Of a stretch of 64,000 bases of DNA, positions 34,762 to 42,924 are shown in pieces. The position numbers were made by a program, and so were the translations under genes. Under the pieces are notes generated by a model. The model was not told where the DNA came from and ran no database searches. It saw only the letters and a list, made by a program, of their open reading frames with translations. The DNA is from Saccharopolyspora endophytica (lineage in GTDB: Bacteria; Actinomycetota; Actinomycetes; Mycobacteriales; Pseudonocardiaceae): the NCBI RefSeq assembly GCF_018070075.1, contig NZ_JAGPXE010000001.1, forward strand, positions 372,001-436,000, in the 5' to 3' direction. Every line of letters begins with the position of its first letter. The stretch's first letter is position 1.

Positions 34762-35970
34762 TTAGCGGCTGGTCATGGTCCGGTAGGAGTCCTGGAGCTC
34801 GCCTGCGGTTGGGAGCTTTCCTGCGGTGACGTGGTTGACGACTTCGCGGACGCGCCACCAGTTGGACGGGGCAACCTGCCCGGACTCGATCGCGGTCTGG
34901 GCGGCGTCGGCGGCCTCGTCTAGGCGGCCGTTGCGGGCTGCGCACAGGGCGAGGTCGACGTGGGCGGTGGCGTAGCGGCGGGGCCAGGGCTGGAAGTCGT
35001 TGGTGGGGCGGAAGCGGTCGATGACCTGGCGGGCGTGCTGTTCGCCCTCGGGGTCGCCGAGCCAGGCCAGGGTGGTGGCGGTGTATGCCGCGGCTTTGCC
35101 GGGGTCGTAGCGGTAGTGATGTTCGGCCGGCACCGGCTTCGGCAAGTGCGCCGATAGCGAGTGCACGCGCTCAACGGTGCGGTAGGTGGCATCGGCTTTA
35201 CCGAGCCGCGCCCACGCCCGGCCTTCCTGCGCGGTCGCCTGGATCTCCGCCGAGCTCCCGGACGGGGCGATCGATTGGGCGTGCTGGGACAGCTCGGCGG
35301 CGCGTCGGTAGTCGCCGCCGGTCAGCGTGCGCCAGGCTTCGGTTTCGTAGCACCAGGCGCGGATCTCGTCCTGCTCGGCATGGGTGGCCAGGCCGGCTGC
35401 GGTGCGCAGCCGGGCGGTGGCCGGCGCGTGCTGGTTCAGGTCGATGTGCACGGTGGCGGCCAGCAGGGAGAACCAGCCGCCGAGCACCAGGAGGTGGCGG
35501 TGTGCGGCGAGGGTTTTGCGGGGTGCGTCGATGAGCTGGGAGATGTAGCCCAGGTGCTCCCGCAGCCGAGGCAGCAGATCGTGCGGACTGGACGCGGGGT
35601 AGGCCGTGGCCAGATCGTCGAAGGCCATTTCCAGCTGGGCCAGCGTCTCGGCGCTGATGTCGGAGGCCGCGACCCTACGGGCCAGCTCCATCGCATCAGT
35701 CTCATCACTCGGCTGCACCGCGCCGGCGGCCGGGATGCCCCTGGTCGCAGGTCGCGGGGGAGCGGCGGTGGCCCGAGCGCGGAGCTCGCCGCCGGCGCAC
35801 AGCAGCGCGTCTAAAGCGTCCACGGTCGCGGATTCGGGGCGTTGCCGGTCATTTTCGTACCGGGAGAGATTGCCCTGGTCGAGGTGCAGTTCCTGGGCAA
35901 GTTGGGCTTGAGACAGGCCGGCCGCACGACGATGCCGCCGCAAGGCCTGCCCGAAAGACTCCTCGGACAT
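34762..35970 (-). CDS. XRE regulator with TPR-like sensor domain
   Basis: The 402-residue protein has an N-terminal XRE domain (LRRHRRAAGLSQAQLAQELH then DQGNLSRYENDRQRPESATV). A long helical TPR-like domain with degenerate repeats follows, ending in a conserved VREVVNHVTAG. This layout resembles actinomycete Cro/C1 proteins with TPR sensors, which respond to peptides or cell state. It starts at an ATG 13 bp after a structured leader (35983-36046). The leader and its first four codons are duplicated at 38221-38304. It likely controls the surrounding element genes. Confidence 0.82.
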   Translation of the reverse strand: MSEESFGQALRRHRRAAGLSQAQLAQELHLDQGNLSRYENDRQRPESATVDALDALLCAGGELRARATAAPPRPATRGIPAAGAVQPSDETDAMELARRVAASDISAETLAQLEMAFDDLATAYPASSPHDLLPRLREHLGYISQLIDAPRKTLAAHRHLLVLGGWFSLLAATVHIDLNQHAPATARLRTAAGLATHAEQDEIRAWCYETEAWRTLTGGDYRRAAELSQHAQSIAPSGSSAEIQATAQEGRAWARLGKADATYRTVERVHSLSAHLPKPVPAEHHYRYDPGKAAAYTATTLAWLGDPEGEQHARQVIDRFRPTNDFQPWPRRYATAHVDLALCAARNGRLDEAADAAQTAIESGQVAPSNWWRVREVVNHVTAGKLPTAGELQDSYRTMTSR

Positions 35971-35982
35971 GGTCCTCTACCT

Positions 35983-36046
35983 TCCCGCCGGAAACCCCCA
36001 CCGGCGCCCCCAGAGCGTCCCCTGGGGGCTAGTACCTCCGGCGGGA
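35983..36046. promoter_or_regulatory. Structured leader, copy A, in a divergent promoter region
   Basis: The outer stem is 10 bp and perfect (35983-35992 with 36037-36046); the inner stem is 8 bp (36006-36013 with 36022-36029). On the minus strand it is the 5' leader of the XRE-TPR gene. A close copy is at 38243-38304. The remaining 36047-36245 has no gene. Confidence 0.6.
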
Positions 36047-36245
36047 GGCCAAGATCCAGCATGCCAGCCACAACACGGCTCAATCGAGTACAACGCCAAA
36101 CTGGCGATCATTCGAACTCTCGTTCTACGATGCTGTGCAAGTCGGGTCAGGGCGATGGGGAAGATCCCCTGACCCGATGCGGGCCGGTCGACCTGCACCC
36201 CAATTCGGCCGGCCCGCCCCACGGGCACACCAGAGCGGGCACCAC

Positions 36246-36554
36246 ATGGCAGACAAGGACGGGGACTGGCAGGGCACCCGGCGACGACCAGACACCCCAG
36301 TCCCTATCTGGATCAAGCTCGCGTACGTGCTGCCGCCCAGGGCACGTCCTCGCGGTCTCGACGGCGTACCGCTCCGAGTCCGCGCCGCCGGTATCGACAT
36401 CACCAAGACCATTCCCGGCGTCCTGCTGGCGTGGCACCAGACCATCACCGGTGACTGGTGGGCGCTCGCGACTTTCGAGCTCACAAACCGCTCGCAAAAG
36501 CCCGGCCTGGTGGTGACTCAGCTCGTACCGGCTGCCGCTGTGAGCCCGCGCTGA
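36246..36554 (+). CDS. Small conserved AICE protein with WWALATFEL motif
   Basis: The 102-residue protein has IKLAYVLPPRARPRGLDGVP in the middle and WHQTITGDWWALATFELTNR near the end. I do not recognise the family. A frameshifted remnant of a close homolog is fused to the truncated integrase in element 2 (42918-43074), which shows the gene belongs to the shared backbone rather than to cargo. It points away from the structured leader and has no strong ribosome site. Confidence 0.6.
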   Translation: MADKDGDWQGTRRRPDTPVPIWIKLAYVLPPRARPRGLDGVPLRVRAAGIDITKTIPGVLLAWHQTITGDWWALATFELTNRSQKPGLVVTQLVPAAAVSPR

Positions 36555-36632
36555 GAATCGGGCGAAATGCTCCCGAGGGTGTGGACGGGATCGGCAGCTG
36601 CTACCTGTCGATACCTACGGAACCGTTTCTTG

Positions 36633-38138
36633 CTAAGTGCGGCTCCACGAGTCGCGGACGTGCGCAAACACCCGTCGAAACTCGTCTTCGACCTCTACGG
36701 TGCGCAGCCAGAGGCTTACCAAGTGCTCTACGAGCACGTGTTCTTCGACGGCGAGGTGCCGAGCGGCGCGGGTGAACCAGAATTGGTGATGGGCGAACCG
36801 CACCTGGTCCAGTGCCAGGACGAGGTCGTCAACGTTGCGGGCCAGGAGGTCAGCCAATGCCTTGGGATCGGCGTGTACCTGCCGGAGCAGCTCCTCGTCG
36901 GGCACGTTGCCGGGAAGGAACTCCACCGGGAACCCGCGGTCCCCTTCGACATGTTCCCTCTGGTCGCCATCGAGGAGTACGCAGACCTGCAATGCTTGCG
37001 ACCGGCTTAGCACGCGGGCGCCGGCCAGCGCCTCGTCTCGCCCGCCGGCGTCGACAACGTCGACCTGCTCGGCCAACGTCCGGTCACACCGCACCAACGC
37101 TGCGGTGACTATTCGCCTAGCCAATTCGTCCTCGACGAATACGAGGCCACCGAGAGACGTACGGTGTCCCAGGGTCCGTAGCGCTGCCTCATTTGTCGCG
37201 GGTCGAATCATGCGGGCGCCGTCCGGTCCCGGCGTTAGCATGCGCAGCATCGACGCTGGCGTGCGGGCGATCATGGCTGTCGAGTGCGTAGCGATGATTG
37301 TCTGGATGTTGTGGGCCAATGTGGAGCGGGCTAGTTCGTCGAGTAGGGCGACGTGCCCAACTGGCGACAGGTGGGTCTCAGGCTCGTCTATGAAAATCGT
37401 GCTGCCAGGTCGGGCCGTGCGCACGACGTAGAGGAGGAAATGCACCCACAGTTCTCCACGGCTCATCCGCTCGGCGGGAACAGTTCGTCCGTCGACGATA
37501 CCCTCAGGGCGTGGCACGATAAGGTCCTTCTCGGCTTCGTAGCTGTACCAGCGGAGTTCGTCGTAGTGACGGCCGGTGATGTCGCGTAGTACGCGTAATT
37601 CCGCCGCGCTGTAAGGGAACGGACCCGCCGTGTGTTTCTCGGCCTCGTCGTCCCTCCCATGTTCGAACGCCCAATTGAGGTTGATGTCGAACGCTGTCAC
37701 AACGTCCACGTACTCCCCGTAGGGCGGTGGGTATTCGTGCGGCCATGAATAGCCGCTGAATTCCTTACCTATCGGCTGTTCTAGGTCAACTTCCCATGTC
37801 GTCGAAACACCGTCTGCGTAGTGACGCATGGTGTGCTTCCCACTCACCCCATTGCTGTTTTCGAGGTAGGTGAACGAGCCGTCGCCCTTCTTTCCCAGGC
37901 GGGTGTAAGGCTCCGTAGGCGGACCGCTCAAGCCCAGCTGCGGGCGGTCCGGGAGCGAAGTGACAAGCGTCCGCAGGAGATAGGTCTTTCCCGCGCCGTG
38001 ATTACCTGTGAGGACAGTGAATCGGCCCCAGTCCATCTCGTCCGGCGCGAATACGGGCGATGACGTGATCGAGACGCGCTCCAACCCGAGGGGGCCAGCC
38101 TCAGACAGCCTTCGCCAGATCTTCTCCCGAGCGTCCAC
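36633..38138 (-). CDS. OLD-like AAA ATPase with TOPRIM nuclease domain
   Basis: The 501-residue protein has an ABC-type ATPase head: Walker A GNHGAGKT at 45-52, the signature-like MSRGELWVHFLLY, Walker B STIFIDEPETHLSP and the H-loop IIATHST. A TOPRIM-type domain follows, with LVFVEDELARRIV (catalytic Glu), DVVDAGGRD and CVLLDGDQRE (acidic motif). This order is that of OLD-family nucleases. Single-gene (class 1) OLD proteins defend against phage; class 2 members need a UvrD-like GajB, which is not seen here. The gene sits between a backbone gene and a duplicated leader, so it looks inserted as cargo. Confidence 0.82.
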   Translation of the reverse strand: MDAREKIWRRLSEAGPLGLERVSITSSPVFAPDEMDWGRFTVLTGNHGAGKTYLLRTLVTSLPDRPQLGLSGPPTEPYTRLGKKGDGSFTYLENSNGVSGKHTMRHYADGVSTTWEVDLEQPIGKEFSGYSWPHEYPPPYGEYVDVVTAFDINLNWAFEHGRDDEAEKHTAGPFPYSAAELRVLRDITGRHYDELRWYSYEAEKDLIVPRPEGIVDGRTVPAERMSRGELWVHFLLYVVRTARPGSTIFIDEPETHLSPVGHVALLDELARSTLAHNIQTIIATHSTAMIARTPASMLRMLTPGPDGARMIRPATNEAALRTLGHRTSLGGLVFVEDELARRIVTAALVRCDRTLAEQVDVVDAGGRDEALAGARVLSRSQALQVCVLLDGDQREHVEGDRGFPVEFLPGNVPDEELLRQVHADPKALADLLARNVDDLVLALDQVRFAHHQFWFTRAARHLAVEEHVLVEHLVSLWLRTVEVEDEFRRVFAHVRDSWSRT

Positions 38139-38220
38139 GCGTCGCCCTCTTCTCGTCTAGTGCCGCTGCAAGGACTATTGCTTCTTACCAGTTGATCTAG
38201 TGGTGCACCCAGGGGCAACT

Positions 38221-38304
38221 CCTCGGACATGGATCTCTACCTTCCCGCCGGAAACCCCCACCGGGCCCCAGAGCGTCCCCTGGGGGCTAACACCTCCGGT
38301 GGGA
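38221..38304. repeat. Structured leader, copy B (partial duplicate of the XRE-TPR 5' region)
   Basis: It repeats the ATG, first codons and leader of the XRE-TPR gene: outer stem 38243-38252 with 38295-38304, one G-T on the plus strand. The open frame running from this ATG reads through to another sequence and is not a gene. It lies between the OLD-like gene and the small peptide genes. Confidence 0.65.
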
Positions 38305-38423
38305 CCCAGCACCGTCGATCGCGATCGAGTGCAACGGCGCACCGACTCGGACTACAGCATCTGTCCGCGTTCGCATTCCCGGAAGCTAGTCCGATCGTTC
38401 GTACCACTTCATACGAATGGGCG

Positions 38424-38467
38424 TACGGTAGCGAAATTACCGTAGACCTCAGCAGAATTACCGTAGG
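38424..38467. promoter_or_regulatory. TACGGTA/TACCGTA repeats upstream of the first small peptide
   Basis: A perfect inverted pair (38424-38430 and 38438-38444) is followed by a third copy at 38459-38465, 21 bp (two helical turns) from the second. This is likely a regulator binding region. The surrounding 38305-38555 otherwise holds no gene and is AT-richer than average. Confidence 0.45.
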
Positions 38468-38555
38468 CAAAACGTTTCCCTTGTTTCGCGAGGCGCGGCA
38501 GGCTCAAGCGCAGCACTGCAAGGCGGATATCGCAGAACAAAGCAGAAGGGAAATC

Positions 38556-38717
38556 ATGGCAATCCGAGACAAGTCACTGAGTGAGGTTCCGGTGCGCTAT
38601 CGTGGGCGACCCAGGGTGCATAAAGAACCGCCCGCGCTGTGGATGGCTTGGACGCTCCTCGTGGGCCTAGGGAGCGATGCGGTGCGATGGATTCTACCGG
38701 ATCAATTCCGTCCTTAG
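38556..38717 (+). CDS. Small peptide A of a paralogous pair
   Basis: The 53-residue peptide has a basic start and the C-terminal motif PPALWMAWTLLVGLGSDAVR followed by WILPDQFRP. AGAAGGG precedes the ATG at 38556. The middle of the motif is hydrophobic and amphipathic, so a membrane-active or membrane-bound peptide is possible. Peptide B at 38977 shares the motif, ribosome site spacing and part of the upstream DNA. I know no family for it. Confidence 0.6.
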   Translation: MAIRDKSLSEVPVRYRGRPRVHKEPPALWMAWTLLVGLGSDAVRWILPDQFRP

Positions 38718-38976
38718 CCCCTTCGCATCTGACCATCTGAACGATGGCTCTACCCAGGCTTGTTCTGATCCAAGCACCCGGCTACTCGTCCGATTCTACG
38801 CGAAGCGTTACTCCGAATGGGCTTACTACATCAAAAGTGTCGCATGCGATCGCAAGTTTGTAGTAGCGATCGCACTTTCCCCGTCGCCCAAAGCAAGCAA
38901 GCATTAATCACCGCCGTGTGACCACCGCCGAAACCGCGCCGCGCAGCGTGGAAAGAACGACAAAAGAAGGGATCTC

Positions 38977-39135
38977 ATGGGCAGCCGAAAAAGGAGAGGG
39001 AACACGATTCTGATGCGCAACCATCCGCGCCGCGTGAGCGAAGAGCGGCCCGCACTTTGGATGGCTTGGACACTCTTCGTAGGGGTAGTACGCGAAGCGG
39101 TACGGTGGATACTCCACGATCAATTCCGCTCCTAG
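38977..39135 (+). CDS. Small peptide B of a paralogous pair
   Basis: The 52-residue peptide has a different basic N-terminus but the same core: RPALWMAWTLFVGVVREAVR then WILHDQFRS. AAGAAGG lies just before the ATG at 38977, in a context nearly identical to that of peptide A. The 259 bp between the two are AT-rich and contain a diverged copy of the peptide A promoter region and two GCGATCGC palindromes. The pair arose by tandem duplication of promoter and gene. Function unknown. Confidence 0.6.
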   Translation: MGSRKRRGNTILMRNHPRRVSEERPALWMAWTLFVGVVREAVRWILHDQFRS

Positions 39136-39227
39136 TTCAAGGCGACTTGGTCGAACTGAGGACTGCCCTCAGTTCGGCCAGGTTGCGTTGCACCGGCACA
39201 CCGCTCCGTAGTTGGTGCCGACACTCT

Positions 39228-40415
39228 TTATTGAGATGACCAGTCTTGCGACATGCCGAACACAGCGTGCGCACTTTCATTTGATCTGGCGTGCAAGAGC
39301 ATGCCGCCGTTGGTGAGTCGTGTGACAGGGAACGGTAGATTTTCCGGGTCGATTGGGCGTCTTGCCCAGGGATTCAGCCAGAGCCGTGGGAGCTTACTGG
39401 CGGGCTCCCAAAGTTCGGAACCTCCTCCGATAAGAACCGCCGAGATACCAGATCCTTGCTCCGGATTTTTTCTCCAAACGCCGTTATGTGCACGGTCCCA
39501 CTTGGCTTGTTGGCCAACTGGACCATTCTCGATATAGCTGAGACGAAGTTCGCCAAACAAGGCATCCACAGCGTCGTCCTGGTGAAAATAAGGAGCCCAA
39601 GGAAGAAGTGCGATCATATACGGTTTATCGAGAACACCATATTTTGATCGTTTCTTCTTCAGCGTTCGAACAGCCGCCTCGCGATCTTTTACCATCCCGA
39701 CGGCCATCGGGTAGACTTCGAGGTGAATACCCTCTTCTGTGCGATTCTCGGGCGGGATCGGGTAAGCCGAAAATCGCAGTCGCCAATCCCTAACCGAGAT
39801 GACCGTTACGGGCGGCCATTCAATCGTATCTGCATCGTGCTCAACGGTGGTTGGGTCTAGCGACTCCAGCCAGTTTTTAAGGGGACTCGTTACCTCCGTG
39901 ATGCGAGGACGTTCTGTACCGAACACCTCGAACTCAAGTCCTACAAAAAAGTTCGGATTGCTCAGCTTGTTGACGGCATCGTATATCCAGCCCGCACGCT
40001 CGCTTTGGCTGCTGTCGACTATGTCTGAGAAAAATGTAGCAGCCTCAAGGTAAAATTCCAAATCGTCACGCGTTGCGAGGAAATCCGGATGATTTCCGGA
40101 GTCCGCCAGCTCGGGGTGTACCTCGATCTGGAACCCTAGGGCATCAAAGAGGGTATAGACGTACAATTCCCACCAAGCTGGAAAATGTTGTTCTCGGTTA
40201 TCGGATTTGAACCGGCTAGCCAAGTCGATTGCGTTATCCTCTGGGTATTCCAGAAACCACTGCTCCAGCAAATTTCGTAAACGTTCGAAATATGAATTTT
40301 TGGCGCGGTTGAGGAAAGAGTACGCGCCTTCTCCGTGCGCCTTGGGCGATAAATCTGTCCGCTCGAACTCGTCAAACAAGCTGGAGCGCGAAGCTTCATC
40401 TGAGATTTTAGTCAC
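39228..40415 (-). CDS. Unknown cargo protein, possible PD-(D/E)xK-like nuclease
   Basis: The roughly 395-residue protein has many Phe, Trp, Asn and Lys residues and less GC-rich codons than the host, which suggests recent transfer. Its N-terminal half has AWWELYVYTLFDALGFQIEV followed by HPDFLATRDDLEFYLEAATF. The P-D...E-A-A spacing resembles the core of restriction-endonuclease-like folds, although the usual Lys is replaced. The rest has no motif I recognise. The GTG at 40415 gives a reasonable N-terminus; the frame continues to 40532 without good codons. It is the last gene before the element's right end and could be a defence or modification factor; that is inference. Confidence 0.6.
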   Translation of the reverse strand: MTKISDEASRSSLFDEFERTDLSPKAHGEGAYSFLNRAKNSYFERLRNLLEQWFLEYPEDNAIDLASRFKSDNREQHFPAWWELYVYTLFDALGFQIEVHPELADSGNHPDFLATRDDLEFYLEAATFFSDIVDSSQSERAGWIYDAVNKLSNPNFFVGLEFEVFGTERPRITEVTSPLKNWLESLDPTTVEHDADTIEWPPVTVISVRDWRLRFSAYPIPPENRTEEGIHLEVYPMAVGMVKDREAAVRTLKKKRSKYGVLDKPYMIALLPWAPYFHQDDAVDALFGELRLSYIENGPVGQQAKWDRAHNGVWRKNPEQGSGISAVLIGGGSELWEPASKLPRLWLNPWARRPIDPENLPFPVTRLTNGGMLLHARSNESAHAVFGMSQDWSSQ

Positions 40416-40514
40416 ACCAAAGATGTTACAGATCGTTATCTCTCCAGCGCGCAACTCATGCCCGCGGCGCCTCGTGCAGGCACATGCTCGGGCCGCCAGC
40501 GTGGGCGCACCTGG

Positions 40515-40578
40515 TCTCAGTTTGGGTCTCATTCGAGGGCGTTCACGGAGGTTCGGAACGGGCTCGGCGCGTTCACGG
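40515..40578. promoter_or_regulatory. Arm-type repeats at the right end of element 1
   Basis: TCTCA pairs (40515-40519, 40527-40531) and GTTCACGG pairs (40541-40548, 40571-40578) precede the core by about 107 and 60 bp. Element 2 has the same set at 45394-45457 with identical internal spacing. Confidence 0.6.
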
Positions 40579-40637
40579 CGATCCTCTGACCTGCCGATTT
40601 TCCGTCCGTGGCCTCCGCTGAACCGGTGATCGTAGAA

Positions 40638-40685
40638 CTGAAAAGCGGAAGGTCGGCGGTTCGACCCCGCCCCTGGCCACCGCTC
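40638..40685 (+). other. Core att site joining the two elements
   Basis: Exact copy of the tRNA-Phe 3' half (48 bp). The 5' half of the tRNA is missing, so it is not a tRNA gene. It is attR of element 1 and attL of element 2. Confidence 0.9.
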
Positions 40686-40700
40686 ATAGCTGCGAGAACA

Positions 40701-40724
40701 GCCCCCGTCGATCTCGACGGGGGC
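40701..40724 (+). terminator. Rho-independent terminator after the middle core
   Basis: 11-bp arms at 40701-40711 and 40714-40724 with a T-rich tail, in the same position relative to the core as at 19660 and 45569. Confidence 0.8.
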
Positions 40725-40731
40725 TTCTTCG

Positions 40732-40748
40732 TCTCATTTTTCGTCTCA
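40732..40748. promoter_or_regulatory. Paired TCTCA arm-type repeats, left end of element 2
   Basis: TCTCA at 40732-40736 and 40744-40748, 12 bp apart, 47 bp from the core, exactly as in element 1. Confidence 0.6.
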
Positions 40749-40799
40749 GTTCCCACTCCCGGGCGTGGGCTTCGCAAAGCCTCCACCCGTGGGAGAAGT

Positions 40800-41879
40800 T
40801 CACAGATCGCCAGTGCGGGTATGCGTGAGGTCCACGTCCCTAAGGTCTGTGCCAACAAGCGTCGTGGCCCTCAAATCGGTGCCGCCGAGGTTGGCTCCAT
40901 CGAGAAGAGCACCGGAGAGGTCCATGCCGACGAAGCTGATGTTGGATAGGTCCGCGTCTTTGAGGACAGCGCCAGCGAGCTGTGCGCTGACGAAGTTGGC
41001 GCTAGCAAGATCAATGCCGACAGCGCTAATGCCAGTGAGGTTGGTCGCATTGATCTCCGTACGGGTTACGCTCGCGCCCGTCAAACGTGCGGATCGCAGA
41101 TTGGCGTTGATGAGGGAAGTGTCCGCGAGGTTCGCGTTGGTCAAGTCTGCTCCGGCGAGCGTTGCGCCGAGCAACTTGGCGCGACTCAGGTTGGCTCCGG
41201 TGAGATTCGCGCCGGTGAGGTCAATACCGCTCAAGTCCGCGCCAGAGAGGTCTACGCCGGCGAAGTCCATCTTCGCCAACCGTGCACCGGAAAGATTGAT
41301 GGGTTTGGCCTCTGCGCTGTGGCTTTGGCTTTTGATGATGTCTGCTGCGGTGTAGAGGTCGGCCGCCGCAGTGGTGTCTACTGGCGGCCACATCAGCAGG
41401 GCGTCTGTTAGCGGAGCAGGCGGATGTGTACGGACGAACGCGGCCAGTACGTCCATCGCAGCTGAGTGGTCCCGCGGCGAGTCGGATGCGATCCGGTTCA
41501 GCGCATAGGCACCCCCGATACGGACCTCGGGCTTTTCAGCGCCTAGTTGCTCGACCGCCTTGGTGAAGCGGTCGGTGATTTGTCCCTGCTCAGCTGTATT
41601 CGCCTGATCACGTGCGATCACGACGTTGACAGCCGTAAAGATCAACGCCGCCGCCGTTGCAACACCCGTTATGAAGGTGCCGATTTGCCCCCAGTCGACA
41701 CGCCTGGCGGTCCTTGGATCTGAGGGTTGCCCGTTGGGTGGCTCCCATGGTTCGTGGGTAGCGCTCCTAGGCTCCTGTACTCGAGTATCAAGAGTTCCGG
41801 GCGGTTTCAGTCCGATACGACCATGCCCGGCGATTTGGCGTCGGGTGTTGGGGGTGTGCCGCCGATCCATGGTGATCAT
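40800..41879 (-). CDS. Pentapeptide-repeat protein with a membrane segment
   Basis: The 359-residue protein has a polar N-terminus and one transmembrane segment (TFITGVATAAALIFTAVNVV). A helical region of about 110 residues follows, including VEQLGAEKPEVRIGGAYALN, typical of actinomycete membrane pentapeptide proteins. About 30 pentapeptide units (A-[DN]-L-x-x) then form a right-handed quadrilateral helix up to the C-terminus. Similar proteins are abundant in actinomycetes with unknown roles; soluble relatives mimic DNA and bind gyrase. It starts at the ATG at 41879 and lies downstream of the truncated integrase as cargo of element 2. Confidence 0.82.
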   Translation of the reverse strand: MITMDRRHTPNTRRQIAGHGRIGLKPPGTLDTRVQEPRSATHEPWEPPNGQPSDPRTARRVDWGQIGTFITGVATAAALIFTAVNVVIARDQANTAEQGQITDRFTKAVEQLGAEKPEVRIGGAYALNRIASDSPRDHSAAMDVLAAFVRTHPPAPLTDALLMWPPVDTTAAADLYTAADIIKSQSHSAEAKPINLSGARLAKMDFAGVDLSGADLSGIDLTGANLTGANLSRAKLLGATLAGADLTNANLADTSLINANLRSARLTGASVTRTEINATNLTGISAVGIDLASANFVSAQLAGAVLKDADLSNISFVGMDLSGALLDGANLGGTDLRATTLVGTDLRDVDLTHTRTGDL

Positions 41880-41988
41880 GATCCCAGCCTGGTTCCCCGT
41901 TAGAGGGATAAATGCCAGATCCAGTTGATCGGCTGAGGGCTGTGCACCGGGCGGGCGCCGCAACAGCAGCTGGCACCCGCCCGGTATC

Positions 41989-42924
41989 TCACCGCATTCC
42001 CCAGAAGTACGTGTTGAGGCGGTCCGCAACGTCCCGTCTGAGTGCGTCGGTGACGTGCATGTAGCGCTGCTTCATGGAGATCGTCGACCAGCCCATGAGG
42101 TCCATGACCGTTCGATCTGGCACTCCGAGGATGAGTAGAACTGTGGCTGCCGTGTGCCGGGCGTCGTGCAGCCGGGCCTCGCGGACATTGGCTTCAGCAA
42201 GTAGTGACTTCCACTCATCGAGGTCCTGGCGAGGATCCAGTGGTCGGCCGTTCGGTTGGGCGAACATCCAACCTTCCTCGCGCCATTCGTTGACTGCCTG
42301 CTCGCGTTCGGCGTTCTGAACATCCCGGTGCCGCAGGATGAGCTCGAAGAGCTCATCGGGAAGCGAGATCGTCCTCCGTCCGGCCTTCGACTTGACGTCG
42401 ACCTCGACCAAGCCTCCCCCTTTGCGCTGGGGGCACCAGCGGGCGTGATCGGTGCAATCCGTGGAACAGGGTGGTGGGCACGCGCGAGTGTGGCGCTTGC
42501 ACGCGGGCGGGCACGGCTTCGTCTTGTGGTACTTCTGCCCGCACTGGTGCGGGTCGTCGCACCCGTGCTGCCATGTCTGCCGTTGGAGAGCCCTCTTGAT
42601 CCGCAGGGTTTTCCGCCGCTCGTCGAGGCAGTCCCACTTCAGAGCAAGTGACTCGCCTTGCCGAGTGCCGAGGGCCAACGCGATGACGAAGCGGACGCCG
42701 TTTCGGCGGCCCAACGCGACCTTGAGGATCTGCTGAACCTCTTCGGCATCCAGTGGCTCGATCTCTTCCTCGTCGACACGAGGCGCTTTGGCGATCTCCA
42801 GGGGGTTACGCACGATATAGCCGCGCTTCATCGCCTCGCCGAAAGCCGTGCGGGCAGTCCGGTGCACCTGGTGCGCCGTACCAGGCTTCAACCCGGACTC
42901 CATCATCTTCAAGTACAACATCAC
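41989..42924 (-). pseudogene. 5'-truncated integrase of element 2
   Basis: It encodes about 305 residues homologous to the element 1 integrase from its residue 129 to the end. They include the Cys/His-rich insertion (QHGCDDPHQCGQKYHKTKPC...) and Arg, His-x-x-Arg and Tyr catalytic residues. The arm-binding and part of the core-binding domain are missing; homology stops at 42918, where the WWALATFEL remnant begins. Protein identity with element 1 is high. Without the N-terminal domains it is probably inactive. Confidence 0.88.

Larger units (their letters stand above)
19600..40685. mobile_element. Element 1: complete actinomycete integrative and conjugative element in tRNA-Phe
   Basis: The 21-kb element is bounded by 48-bp repeats. 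It encodes integrase and excisionase, a DUF3631 ATPase and prim-pol for replication, an FtsK-like TraB, Spd-like membrane proteins, small Zn-binding proteins, XRE regulators and a Nudix protein. The organisation is that of pSAM2-type elements; Saccharopolyspora element pSE211 is known to use a tRNA-Phe site. A minus-strand operon from 31320 down to the integrase is tightly overlapped. Cargo lies at both ends (19.8-22.5 kb and 36.6-40.4 kb). Confidence 0.88.

Noticed and set aside
37928-38230. Gene starting at the duplicated ATG of leader copy B
   Set aside because: Only the first four codons match the XRE-TPR protein; the rest runs antisense-like into the OLD gene region in another frame.
40638-40685. 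Second tRNA-Phe
   Set aside because: Only the 3' half is present; the D arm and acceptor 5' strand are missing. The same applies to 45512-45559.
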